A stretch of DNA of 64,000 nucleotides from CAVRXT01 sp963725655 (GTDB taxonomy: Bacteria > Acidobacteriota > Terriglobia > Acidiferrales > UBA7541). Where the stretch lies: NCBI GenBank assembly GCA_963725655.1, contig CAVRYY010000003.1:186001-250000 (forward strand), written 5' to 3'. A program made the translations under genes and the position numbers. This document shows positions 43,755-52,417 of this stretch, piece after piece. Position 1 is the stretch's first letter. Each line of letters opens with the position of its first letter. The notes beneath the pieces are model-generated. The model searched no databases. It was not told the DNA's origin and was given only the letters and a program-made list of their open reading frames with translations.

Positions 43755-44297
43755 ATGAAATTCTTACCACAATTCGCGCGTAGGCTACTCTCCATCGGCC
43801 TATCGTTCGCGATGCTGGCCGGCTACAGCCACGCCCAACAACTCTTGTCGCACACGAGTGCCTCAAGCAACACGGATACCGTACGCATCACGCTGCAGGA
43901 TGCTATAGACCGGGCACGGCGAAACAGTGTGGAATTTCAATCCGCGGTTACCGATGCGGCAATCGCGCGAGAGGATCGAAATCAGGCGCGCGATGCGCTC
44001 CTGCCGGCGGTGAAATACGACAATTCCGGAATTCATACCCAGGGAAACGGGGCCGGAAACCCAATACGCTACATTGCCAATAACGCGGTCCACGAATACA
44101 TAAGCCAAGGCAACGTTCACGAGTCTTTCGATCTTGCGGCTGTGGCGGGCGCACGTCGCGCCGCCGCTCTGTCCGCCGTGGCACAAGCAAAGCAAGAAAT
44201 CGCGTCAAGGGGTTTGGTAGTGACGGTGGTTCAAGGCTACTCCGGCTGGACTCAAATCAAGCCGAGGTCGAGGGCAACATGGTGGTCGGTATTGTAG
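43755..44297 (+). pseudogene. TolC-family outer-membrane efflux protein, N-terminal part only
   Basis: It begins with a signal peptide (LLSIGLSFAMLAGYSHAQ) and the first TolC helix repeat (ITLQDAIDRARRNSVEFQSA), and continues for about 165 residues of a family that normally has 420-500. At VVTVVQGYSG the similarity ends, and the frame crosses into RND-pump sequence read in the wrong frame. It is the 5' side of a large internal deletion. Confidence 0.82.
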
Positions 44298-44620
44298 CGA
44301 AGAACGGAATCCTGCTTCTGGACGCCGACGAGCGTTTCCGCGCCTTCGGACTCTCCCAGCAGAACGCAATGATAGAGGCTGGTCGCCGCAGGCTGCGTCC
44401 GATTGCGATGACCGCGCTGGCCACTATCGCGGGAATGATGCCGCTCGCCCTCGGGGTCGGCTCAGGGTCGCAGATGCTACAACCCAGGGCGATCGTCGTG
44501 ATCGGGGGGCTGATCAGTTCACTGGCCTTCTCTCTGGTTTTCACCCCAACCGTCCACTATTTTCTGGGAAGCCGCTCTCCGACTGCAGCCCAGGCCGACG
44601 GCGTTTGTCTACGGATCTGA
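44240..44620 (+). pseudogene. C-terminal part of an RND efflux pump
   Basis: In its own frame this encodes GIVAKNGILLLD, IEAGRRRLRPIAMTALATIA, GMMPLALGVGSGSQMLQPRA and VVIGGLISSLAFSLVFTPTV, the last 110 residues of an AcrB/CzcA-type inner-membrane pump that normally has over 1000. It is joined near 44240-44250 to the TolC remnant. The membrane-fusion gene and about 900 codons of the pump are missing, so the efflux system has lost function. Confidence 0.85.
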
Positions 44621-45478
44621 TAGTTGGAAATCCACGGTGGAGTTGTGTGTGGGATGCACGGTCGTCTCCTTCTGCCATGTCCGTGGCTGGCTGTAGATCG
44701 GCCGCTTCACGATAATTTGAGCGCCCACATCGAGTACCGCTTCGTCGGACACAACTTTCCATCCTTCGTGCCACGCTTCCACTACGTAATCTCCGGGAGG
44801 AACGTCGGTCAAGGTGAAGCTTCCGTGCAAGTTGGTGATCGCGTAATACGGGTGCGGTACCACTAGCATCTCCCCGTTCATCCATACGTGCCCCGCGTTG
44901 CACTTGATATCCACCCGCCCGGGCGTATGCATGGTCCGGCTGATGAATTGATCTTGGAAGGGAAACGGCAGGTTGTAGGTGGCTGCACCGGCCATGTGCA
45001 CCGTGTGCAGAATCGGATCGCTGCTCTTAATCTGCAATTCTCCGCCCACGGGCACCAGTAAAATGTGAGGAATGTAGACGCACATGCGCTGATCGAGGGT
45101 CCGCTCACTCGGCGGCAAATCCCAAGCCTTACCACGAGTCACGTTGGTTAGGTAGACCACCGTGTTCGCGACGCCGCCTTCGGAGCCAATTATCAGCCGC
45201 TGCAAATCACGGCCATTTTCTCCCGCTGGGTCGCAAATCTTAAGGTCTTTGGTGATGGGCAGCCGCGGAATTTTCGGAACCGGCCCGCTCCACTTTACCG
45301 TTCCCGAAATCGAGCCGCCCGATTGCACATCCACCACTTGATAAGGGGCCTCGGTGGACGACTGCCCCGCGCCGGATTCCGCCCCGATTCCGATTAACAG
45401 CAGCGCGCACAGCGCTGCGCCGGCTATTCGTTGGCAGCAGAGGTTGGCTTTGGACACGGCCAAGGAAGGAGCTGACAC
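44609..45478 (-). CDS. Secreted cupredoxin-like protein with carboxypeptidase-regulatory-like domain
   Basis: A 289-residue secreted protein. After a signal peptide (LCALLLIGIGAESGAGQ) comes a cupredoxin-type domain with LHTVHMAG and the metal-site-like DIKCNAGHVWM (Cys, His, Met), and then a short CarboxypepD_reg-like domain (GSFTLTDVPPGDYVVEAWHE). The GTG at 45478 follows AAGGAG with ideal spacing, so I prefer it over starts further upstream. It resembles the protein encoded at 50732, next to the oxidase genes, and is probably an electron carrier or copper-related part of the same respiratory system. Confidence 0.72.
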   Translation of the reverse strand: MSAPSLAVSKANLCCQRIAGAALCALLLIGIGAESGAGQSSTEAPYQVVDVQSGGSISGTVKWSGPVPKIPRLPITKDLKICDPAGENGRDLQRLIIGSEGGVANTVVYLTNVTRGKAWDLPPSERTLDQRMCVYIPHILLVPVGGELQIKSSDPILHTVHMAGAATYNLPFPFQDQFISRTMHTPGRVDIKCNAGHVWMNGEMLVVPHPYYAITNLHGSFTLTDVPPGDYVVEAWHEGWKVVSDEAVLDVGAQIIVKRPIYSQPRTWQKETTVHPTHNSTVDFQLSDP

Positions 45479-45629
45479 CGACGTACTCCTTTGCGCACGG
45501 AGTGCGCGCCAATCAGGCGCCGGCCGATCTATGAAATTGTTGCCACCGCCCGTTGCAGCATGCCGCGACGACGTTGCCAACATCACGGCAAAGTTCTTGC
45601 TGGCCGGGTGAAGACGCGGTGCCAGCGTT

Positions 45630-47003
45630 CTATGGCTTCGCCGAACCCTGGAAAGATTCAGGCGGATCCAGCGAGCACTGTCGCCAGAACGCCGTTTCGG
45701 AAACAGTTCCTTCCGCGAGGCCCTTCACACTCGACATCGCCGAAGCGATTTGTCCGCCGTCGGCTGAATCAAAAACGATCACAATTCCTTCCGTCGATTG
45801 ATGCGCCGCATTCAAATTCTCGTATCCGTGGAGAAAGACTGATTTGGCGAATGCCAGCTTCTCCTTCGCGGACGACGGGGAAGATGGAGTGACCGGTTCG
45901 ACCCAATCGATTCGCACCATTTTCCCTTTTAGTGGTTCCCAAGCGCCGTTGAAGGAGCTGGTTTCTTCTTTGCTGACTCTGAAAATCGCGGCACGTCCCG
46001 ACGGACCCGCATCGGCGCTGCCCGCGGGCGGCGCGTAGCCAGCAGGCATTTCCAACTGCGAGCGCCGGATCCAACCGCGGGCCGGGCCGGATATCTGCAC
46101 GTGCGCCCAGGTCCCTTCAACTCCGAGAAGTTGAAACTCGTCCTGGGTCACCGCGGTGAAAAGAATTTGCGAGTCCGCCAAAGGCTTTGCAAAGATTGGC
46201 GCCTTGGGATTCTTGACCGCGACCAGATCGGTAGGCCGCGACTGATTGCGCTGGATTTCTTCCATGTTCTTGACGTAGGCGGTGAGTTCTGCCGCCTGTT
46301 TTTCGTCCGTTTCGCGCCGGGCTCTAGCCGATTCGATACTTTCGCCGGCCGGCAGCGCCATGGCCGGAGTGGCGGCAAGGCGAAGAGCCACTGGAGCCGC
46401 TCCCGGCAAAGAAGAATCGAGCGACGATGATTCGCGGGGTCCGATCGCCGCCGGGTTGGGTCGATCGGGTGAATGCAAAGCATCGGGACTTGCCGACGGT
46501 CCAGACGGCGTGGCAGCATCCGGCGCGACAGATGCAAGTTTCTGGGCGGTCGCGGAGGGCGACTTCCCGGTAGGAATTAGGGCCTCTTCGATCCGGTCGA
46601 GAAAATCGTTTTCCAGCCGGCCGTTGGACGCCAGAACGCGATAGCCAGAGCGCGCGGGCATGGGATCGGTGTACCAGGCAGTGATTTTTGCGGTTGCCTG
46701 GACCATGGTTCCGCCTCCTACGGCAGGAACGGCTTGAAACATGCACTCGAAGTAGCCGCGGTCGAAATGCTCGAGCGGTTGATCATGCTGCTGGACAAAT
46801 CCCTCCAATGTTGGCAGACGTCCACTTGCCTCCGGACGAAGGGTCTGTAGGAACGTCTGCACCTCGGCCACCGATCGGTGAATGGTTCGCTGATAGACCG
46901 GAGTCTGTGCGCGCGCGTTCCCGCCCAGCAGCAGCGACCAGAACATCAGCGACAGGAAGACTGAAAATATCGATCGAGCCGCAAGCAGAGAGGTTTTCTT
47001 CAC
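45630..47003 (-). CDS. Secreted SH3-like domain protein
   Basis: A 457-residue protein starting at a GTG that overlaps the upstream gene stop as GTGA. It has a signal peptide (SVFLSLMFWSLLLGGNARAQ), a domain of about 110 residues (QTFLQTLRPEASG to NGRLENDFLDRIE), an Ala/Pro/Ser-rich stretch, a coiled region (RARRETDEKQAAELTAYVKN), and an SH3-like barrel (about 285-340) with ILFTAVTQDEFQLLG and GPARGWIRRSQLEMP. The rest is not recognised. The upstream protein has the same coiled region plus SH3-like tail, so the two may form one cell-envelope complex. Confidence 0.7.
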   Translation of the reverse strand: MKKTSLLAARSIFSVFLSLMFWSLLLGGNARAQTPVYQRTIHRSVAEVQTFLQTLRPEASGRLPTLEGFVQQHDQPLEHFDRGYFECMFQAVPAVGGGTMVQATAKITAWYTDPMPARSGYRVLASNGRLENDFLDRIEEALIPTGKSPSATAQKLASVAPDAATPSGPSASPDALHSPDRPNPAAIGPRESSSLDSSLPGAAPVALRLAATPAMALPAGESIESARARRETDEKQAAELTAYVKNMEEIQRNQSRPTDLVAVKNPKAPIFAKPLADSQILFTAVTQDEFQLLGVEGTWAHVQISGPARGWIRRSQLEMPAGYAPPAGSADAGPSGRAAIFRVSKEETSSFNGAWEPLKGKMVRIDWVEPVTPSSPSSAKEKLAFAKSVFLHGYENLNAAHQSTEGIVIVFDSADGGQIASAMSSVKGLAEGTVSETAFWRQCSLDPPESFQGSAKP

Positions 47004-47995
47004 GGTAGTGGTTCCACTTGGTCCCGGCGAAGCCAACCGCGATGTCCGTCGGACGTCTCGATGCCATACCAATAGGTGGTGATGATTTCGACCAGAACAT
47101 CGGAGTTCGCCGGGAGTGTGGTCAATTTCGCCGCGCCGTAGAAAGGAGAGGCCTTGAGCTCGGTATCGGCGTGGATCACCCGCACCTCGAGGTCGTGCTG
47201 GAGATCGTTGGCGCGCTGCTGCAGGCCTTTCACGGAAGATTCGGCGTCATTCAAACGCACCGCTTCCTCGCTGTGTTGCTTGGTAATCGCGATTGCTTCG
47301 GCGTCGAGCTGCCTCTTTTGCAAACTTTCGGCCAGCTGCTGCTCGTCTCTCTGGATTCCCACCAGATGAGTTTGTATTTCCGCATATTCACTGGTTTCAA
47401 CGGTGCTGTCCGATTCGTGCACTCGGTTGCTTCCGTCTTCAACAAAGACGGCATCGATCCGCAGGTGCGTTCGCGTGGGAGAAGCGCTTTGCACCACGTA
47501 TCGCACGGTGATGATGCCAATGTCAGCGCTGTTCTTGAAGTGACGCGGAGCGAGGGCGTCTTCGTAGATTTTGTAGAAGGCGTGGCCGTCGTCGGTCCAG
47601 GCTCCGTAGTATGCGGAATACGTGGCGGCGACCGCACCTGAGAGGATCTTCTCTCTTTCGTAGACATAGGTGCCGTGGATGGTCTGGTCTTCTACGACGC
47701 TGCGCACCGCCTTTAGAACGTCGGGCTCCGAAGCAGTCAGATCGATCGTAAAGCCCTCGGCAGGTGGCTTCTTGTCAGCAGGTCGCGCGGCGGAAGTGGT
47801 GGGAGCGAGCACGAAAAACCAGAAAAAGAGAAGGAGGAACACCGGGAGAAGAGGGAAATCTAAGATACGCGAAGGTGTGCGCCGTCGCGAGATTCGGCTC
47901 CGACCGCCCTGCCCATTAGAGAGTTGGGTCGCGTTCCGGTTCGTTTCATGGCGCATTCGGTGCAATCCTCGAGCCGACCGTCCGTCTTCAGGCAT
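47000..47995 (-). CDS. Secreted SH3-like domain protein, partner of the next gene
   Basis: A 331-residue protein with a membrane/signal segment (PLLPVFLLLFFWFFVLAPTT), a domain of about 130 residues (PDVLKAVRSVVEDQTIHGTY to VRYVVQSASPTRTHLRIDAV), a helical part (AEIQTHLVGIQRDEQQLAES to NDLQHDLEVRV), and a C-terminal SH3-like barrel (LPANSDVLVEIITTYWYGIE then GHRGWLRRDQVE). It overlaps the next gene by 4 bases (GTGA), so the two are translationally coupled. Bacterial SH3-like domains often bind peptidoglycan or partner proteins. Function unknown. Confidence 0.72.
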   Translation of the reverse strand: MPEDGRSARGLHRMRHETNRNATQLSNGQGGRSRISRRRTPSRILDFPLLPVFLLLFFWFFVLAPTTSAARPADKKPPAEGFTIDLTASEPDVLKAVRSVVEDQTIHGTYVYEREKILSGAVAATYSAYYGAWTDDGHAFYKIYEDALAPRHFKNSADIGIITVRYVVQSASPTRTHLRIDAVFVEDGSNRVHESDSTVETSEYAEIQTHLVGIQRDEQQLAESLQKRQLDAEAIAITKQHSEEAVRLNDAESSVKGLQQRANDLQHDLEVRVIHADTELKASPFYGAAKLTTLPANSDVLVEIITTYWYGIETSDGHRGWLRRDQVEPLP

Positions 47996-48370
47996 CGGAC
48001 ATGTCCTACCCCTACTGAGTTAAGGTGTCAATCCAAAACTTTAACATTAGCCTGCACCAACCTCGGAAAGCGGATAGAAATTACCCATAACAGAGGCAAC
48101 GATGTGGAGATTAGCGAATGAAAGTAAAGATATGTTAATTTTTGTTCTTGCATTCCTAACTTTGCGGGAGTACCTTCGATCCGCTTTTTGCATCGGACAG
48201 AGCTGGTTTTCGCCAAAAACGGGGGAGTTCAAGCCCTCAACATGCTTGCCGTATTCAAAGTCGCACTGAGTTCAGCAACCGTCCCTCTTGGATGGATGTT
48301 CCCCTCCCGGTTCAAGACTGCCGCCTCACCGATCCAAATCGGTTCCCCAACGCATGGAATAGGAGGTCCT
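47996..48370. other. Divergent intergenic region of about 375 bp
   Basis: It lies between the SH3-protein pair and the cytochrome/oxidase genes and should carry promoters for both directions. An extended open frame (from 48188) lacks a signal peptide and ribosome site, so I treat it as non-coding. A stretch near 48045-48160 is AT-richer than its surroundings. Confidence 0.45.
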
Positions 48371-49837
48371 ATGTCTCGCAGGTTTCCGATAGGCGTGAGC
48401 GTCCTGAAGTGGGTGTTCGTGAATTCGATTCTCGCCGGCTGGGTGCTGATCTTGGCGATCCTTGGCGGAAGTCGCACGCCGGCGCATGCCATGCCAATTC
48501 CGAGAGTGAAGGCTATACCGGCCTTCGCACGGAAGTACGGGCTGCCTTGTTCGGCGTGCCACACGGCGTGGCCTGAGCTGAACAACTTTGGCCAAGTGTT
48601 TCGCGACAACGGCTACCAGCTGATGAACGATCGCGACTCGCCGATCTGGCAAAATCCGTCGTACTTTCCGATTTCCTTCCGGATCACACCGGTCTGGCAT
48701 CGCGAAAGCACGAGCAATCAGGCCGTGGATTCCATTCCGGGAGGCGGTGCGGGCTCGACCACGGTGTCCGGCAAAGTGACCCAGGCGGGATTCGATTTAT
48801 CGGGCATGGACCTGTGGTCCGCCGGAACCCTTTACAAGAACATTTCGTTTGTGTTGCTGCCGTCGTCGGATCCGACGGCGGTGTGGCACTTTGAGGCCGC
48901 TTGGGTCCGCTTCGATAACCTGAAGGGAAGTCCGTGGGTCAATTTCAGATTCGGCAGGTTCGAACTCGACAATCTGGTTTCCGAAAAGCGGTTCCTATTC
49001 CTGTCCAACAACGGCGGTATTTATCAAATCTATCATTACAATGTCCCGGGCAGTTCGAATGACTTCGGGTATGGGGACAACGAGATCGGCGTCGAATTGG
49101 CGGGGCACTCGAAGAACAGCTACACGCGCTATTCGGTGGCGGTTGTAAGCAGCAATGAGGGCGGAGTCAACTTGACAACAGACGTCGTGCCAGGCGCCCC
49201 CCCATCCAACCGGACCTATGACGTGAATCTGGCTTTCAGCCAGGCATTCAACGGCGGAAGCATGGGCTTGGAACGAATCGGGGCATTCAGCTACATTGGC
49301 CAGCGTCCGAGCTATTATCAAACCTCTGCTGGTACCCAACTCGTGGGCTTGGGCAATGGACCTTTTTACCGCGCGGGTTTCGCGGGAGATCTGTACTTAA
49401 AAAAGCTGGAACTCCTGCCATTGTTCATGCACGGGCATGACAACGTGTATTTGGGAAACAGCACGCCGTCGAACCAGCCGCTACCGAGCGGGGCCCAGGC
49501 GCCGTCTTTCAATGGCGGTTTTCTAGAAGCGCACTACTACGTTAACCCCCAGCTCGTGTTCCTCGGGCGATTCGAAAAAGTCAACGTCGGCACGCAGGCG
49601 AATGCAGCCAACCCCAGCGATTACGGGAACGTCACCGCGTACGCCGTAGGCTATCGGTGGTATCCCATCATGTTCAGCCGGGCTGGATTGGCCTTCCACA
49701 ACGAGTACGCCATCTCGAAATCGATCGGAATCGTGCCTTTGAGCGGAGACGGCACTGGCTTGCCTCCACTTCCACTCCCTAATTCGCAAAATGTGTGGAG
49801 CAGCAGCTTGTTAATCGGATTTGATTTCGCCTTCTAA
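48371..49837 (+). CDS. Outer-membrane-barrel-like protein with one haem c site
   Basis: A 488-residue protein. After a signal/anchor (about 15-40) there is a CxxCH haem site (Cys60-Ser-Ala-Cys63-His64) in ARKYGLPCSACHTAWPELNN, followed by about 400 residues rich in aromatic residues and alternating polar/apolar strands. It ends in a terminal Phe (IGFDFAF), as outer-membrane beta-barrels do. A GGAGG site directly precedes the ATG. It heads a run of cytochrome and oxidase genes. By architecture it may pass electrons at the outer membrane, but similar proteins are uncharacterised; a purely structural role is possible. Confidence 0.8.
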   Translation: MSRRFPIGVSVLKWVFVNSILAGWVLILAILGGSRTPAHAMPIPRVKAIPAFARKYGLPCSACHTAWPELNNFGQVFRDNGYQLMNDRDSPIWQNPSYFPISFRITPVWHRESTSNQAVDSIPGGGAGSTTVSGKVTQAGFDLSGMDLWSAGTLYKNISFVLLPSSDPTAVWHFEAAWVRFDNLKGSPWVNFRFGRFELDNLVSEKRFLFLSNNGGIYQIYHYNVPGSSNDFGYGDNEIGVELAGHSKNSYTRYSVAVVSSNEGGVNLTTDVVPGAPPSNRTYDVNLAFSQAFNGGSMGLERIGAFSYIGQRPSYYQTSAGTQLVGLGNGPFYRAGFAGDLYLKKLELLPLFMHGHDNVYLGNSTPSNQPLPSGAQAPSFNGGFLEAHYYVNPQLVFLGRFEKVNVGTQANAANPSDYGNVTAYAVGYRWYPIMFSRAGLAFHNEYAISKSIGIVPLSGDGTGLPPLPLPNSQNVWSSSLLIGFDFAF

Positions 49838-49851
49838 GGATGAGGCCCACA

Positions 49852-50703
49852 ATGACACTGAAAAATATGCTGGTGGCATTCGCCCTGGGCTCGATCGGAT
49901 TGATGAGCGCCGGTGCCGGTCCTGGTTTTGCGCAGGAGAGTCACATCGGGAACCTCACTGGACATGCCGACAGCGGCAAGCAGTTGTATCGCCGGTACTG
50001 CATCGGCTGCCACGGTAAGGATGGCGACTCTAACGGGGAAAACGCGCCGTGGATCGATCCCAAGCCGAGGGATTTTACCGCGGCTACGTTCAAGTGCCGA
50101 TCGACGCCGACCGGAACTTTGCCGACCGATCAGGATCTCTACAACGCGGTGGAACGTGGTTTTGTGACCACGAACATGCCGTCATGGCGGCCGCTGACGC
50201 CGCAGCAACGCGCCGACCTGGTGGCTTTCATCAAGACTTTCTCGCCCCGATGGAAAACCGACAAGGCAGGCCAGCCGATTACCATTCCCGCTGAAACACC
50301 CATCACCCTCGACAGTATTCAACACGGCCGGCAACTTTTCCAGAAGATGGAATGCTGGAAATGTCACGGTGCCGCAGGGCACGGGGACGGTCCATCGGCT
50401 GCGACCCTGACCGACAGTAAAGACAATCCGATCCGGCCGTACAATTTTGCCGAAGGCTCGCGCTTCAAATGCGGCGAGAGCAATCAGGACCTTTATCGAA
50501 TTTTCATGACCGGTCTCGACGGAACGCCCATGCCATCGTTTGCCGACGTGATTCAGCCAAACGATGCTTGGGACCTGGTGCACTTTCTCAGAACTTTGCA
50601 ACCAATGGACACCAAGGAAACCGAAATATGGAAGCCCTATATCGCGGCTCATGGAGCAGACTTGAAGCCCATCGGACCTGATTCGGCAGGGGGAGGGAAG
50701 TAA
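49852..50703 (+). CDS. Dihaem cytochrome c
   Basis: A 283-residue periplasmic protein with a signal peptide ending AGPGFAQ and two cytochrome c domains: CIGCH (Cys50, Cys53, His54) and MECWKCHG in the second half. Met ligands are probably in NMPSWRPLTPQQRADLVAFI and PMPSFADVIQPNDAWDLVHF. The start at 49852 has GAGG 8 bases upstream. Such proteins deliver electrons to cytochrome oxidase or receive them from quinol oxidising complexes. It is one gene downstream of the haem-binding barrel protein, with a 14-base gap. Confidence 0.9.
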   Translation: MTLKNMLVAFALGSIGLMSAGAGPGFAQESHIGNLTGHADSGKQLYRRYCIGCHGKDGDSNGENAPWIDPKPRDFTAATFKCRSTPTGTLPTDQDLYNAVERGFVTTNMPSWRPLTPQQRADLVAFIKTFSPRWKTDKAGQPITIPAETPITLDSIQHGRQLFQKMECWKCHGAAGHGDGPSAATLTDSKDNPIRPYNFAEGSRFKCGESNQDLYRIFMTGLDGTPMPSFADVIQPNDAWDLVHFLRTLQPMDTKETEIWKPYIAAHGADLKPIGPDSAGGGK

Positions 50704-50731
50704 TCACATGAACCTGGGAGAAATACATTCC

Positions 50732-51454
50732 ATGCGACGAAAACTTTTCATGTTATTGGCACTCGCGACGCTGCTAAGCAGCAACGGAGCCTTGAGTCGC
50801 GCCACTCCTCCAGCGGGATCCGGCGCTATTACCGGTAAGGTGACTTACACCGGCACTCCTCCGAAGATGAAGCCGATCGATATGTCCAAAGAGCCGTCCT
50901 GCGCGAAGCAGCACGCGACTCCCGTATCGACCGAAAACGTCGCCACCGGCCCCGGGAACACACTAGAGTTCGTCGTCGTCTACATTTCCGCGGGCGACGC
51001 CGGCCCTTCCGAACCTACGGCGGCCGTCCGCTATGACCAGAAGGGCTGCCAGTATCTTCCTCATGTGTTGCCAATGCAGGTAGGGCAGCAGCTACAGATC
51101 TTCAACGACGATCAGACCTCGCACAACATTCACCCTCTGGCCAAAGTGAATCAAGAGTGGAACAAATCGCAACCTGCTGGTTCGCCACCGATCGATACCA
51201 AGTACGACAAGCCGGAATTCATCCCCGTGAAGTGCAACATCCACCCCTGGATGCACGGCTACTTCGTGGTCCTGAATACCACTCACTACTCGGTCACGGG
51301 GCAGGACGGCGAGTTCAGCCTCAAGGGCCTGCCAGCTGGAAAATACACGGTTACCGCCTGGCAAGAGCAGTATGGAACCCAGACCCAGGACGTAAGCATC
51401 GGCGCCGGGGAAACGAAAGCGATTAATTTCACTTTCAAGGCGTTGCCTTACTAA
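50732..51454 (+). CDS. Secreted cupredoxin-like copper protein
   Basis: A 240-residue secreted protein whose central part has a type 1 copper signature: His131 (TSHNIHP), Cys168, His171 and Met174 in VKCNIHPWMHGYF, exactly C-x2-H-x2-M. A short carboxypeptidase-regulatory-like domain (GQDGEFSLKGLPAGKYTVTA) ends the protein. Two starts, 50708 and 50732, are both possible; I chose the latter for its shorter signal peptide. Its position between cytochrome c and oxidase subunit II makes it a likely electron carrier for the oxidase. Confidence 0.8.
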   Translation: MRRKLFMLLALATLLSSNGALSRATPPAGSGAITGKVTYTGTPPKMKPIDMSKEPSCAKQHATPVSTENVATGPGNTLEFVVVYISAGDAGPSEPTAAVRYDQKGCQYLPHVLPMQVGQQLQIFNDDQTSHNIHPLAKVNQEWNKSQPAGSPPIDTKYDKPEFIPVKCNIHPWMHGYFVVLNTTHYSVTGQDGEFSLKGLPAGKYTVTAWQEQYGTQTQDVSIGAGETKAINFTFKALPY

Positions 51455-51555
51455 AAAAGGGCGTTCCCCGGACGAGAACGGCAATCGCGCTCCATCACCT
51501 GGGGCCGGCTCTATCGCTCTAGAAATTCAATAATAGGTCTCAGAGGCCAAGAAGC

Positions 51556-52356
51556 ATGGGTAAACTGTTTGCCATCGTTGTTAGCGTGATCGCCCTGGTC
51601 TCCGCGGCCTTTTTTGCGATGCACACATGGTGGCTGCCGGTGGATATCTCCACCACTGGCCCTGCGGTAGATCATCAGTTGACGGAGACACTGATAGGGA
51701 CGGGAGTCCTGTTCTTGGCTGGGCAACTGTTGCTGGGAGCTTTCGCATGGGGCTCTAGCGGCCGGAACAGTGACCGAAAGGTAAAAGCGTTTCCCGGCGG
51801 AGCCACGCCTCTCGTGGTTGCCGCGATTCTCGTCGTCGGCGTAGAAATCTTCACCCTTACCTTCGTCGGCTCGAAAGTATGGGGCGCGATTTATCTTGCC
51901 CCGCCCGAGGCTGGCGCGCTCCAGATTGACGTTCAAGCCGAGCAGTTCGCATTCTATTTTCGGTACCCGGGGCCGGACGGAAAATTTGGCGCGGTGCATC
52001 CCGACAAGATCGACGACGGCAGCGGAAACTATTTCGGTCTGGATCCTGCCAATGATGTGGCCGCCCGGGACGATGTCGTGGTGGGTTCGCTGGTCGTGCC
52101 GGTCAACCAGCCAGTCGCGCTAATGCTTCATTCGAAGGATGTAGGTCACTCGTTTTACGTGCGCGAGTTGCGCGTCCAGCAGGATTTCGTGCCGGGCCTC
52201 GATATTCCGCTGCACTTCACTGCCACCCAGACTGGCAAGTTCGAGATCGTGTGCACCCAGCTATGCGGCCTGGGCCACTACAATATGAAGGCATATCTTC
52301 AGGTTATGACGCCCGCAGACTACACGCAGTGGTTGAAAGCACAGGAAAGTCAGTAA
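51556..52356 (+). CDS. coxB: Cytochrome c oxidase subunit II
   Basis: A 266-residue subunit with two membrane helices plus one N-terminal helix, and a periplasmic CuA domain. The binuclear copper site is visible as His in KDVGHSFYVREL and CTQLCGLGHYNM (Cys, Cys, His, Met). The usual CxExC is CxQxC here; as only the backbone of this residue binds copper, the site should work. There is no fused cytochrome c domain, so electrons must come from a separate carrier such as the dihaem cytochrome or cupredoxin encoded just upstream. Confidence 0.93.
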   Translation: MGKLFAIVVSVIALVSAAFFAMHTWWLPVDISTTGPAVDHQLTETLIGTGVLFLAGQLLLGAFAWGSSGRNSDRKVKAFPGGATPLVVAAILVVGVEIFTLTFVGSKVWGAIYLAPPEAGALQIDVQAEQFAFYFRYPGPDGKFGAVHPDKIDDGSGNYFGLDPANDVAARDDVVVGSLVVPVNQPVALMLHSKDVGHSFYVRELRVQQDFVPGLDIPLHFTATQTGKFEIVCTQLCGLGHYNMKAYLQVMTPADYTQWLKAQESQ

Positions 52357-52417
52357 ATGCAGCCTATCGTGCGGAGCCACGCGCCAGCAGTCTTCATGGC
52401 CATCCCGAGGATCAACC

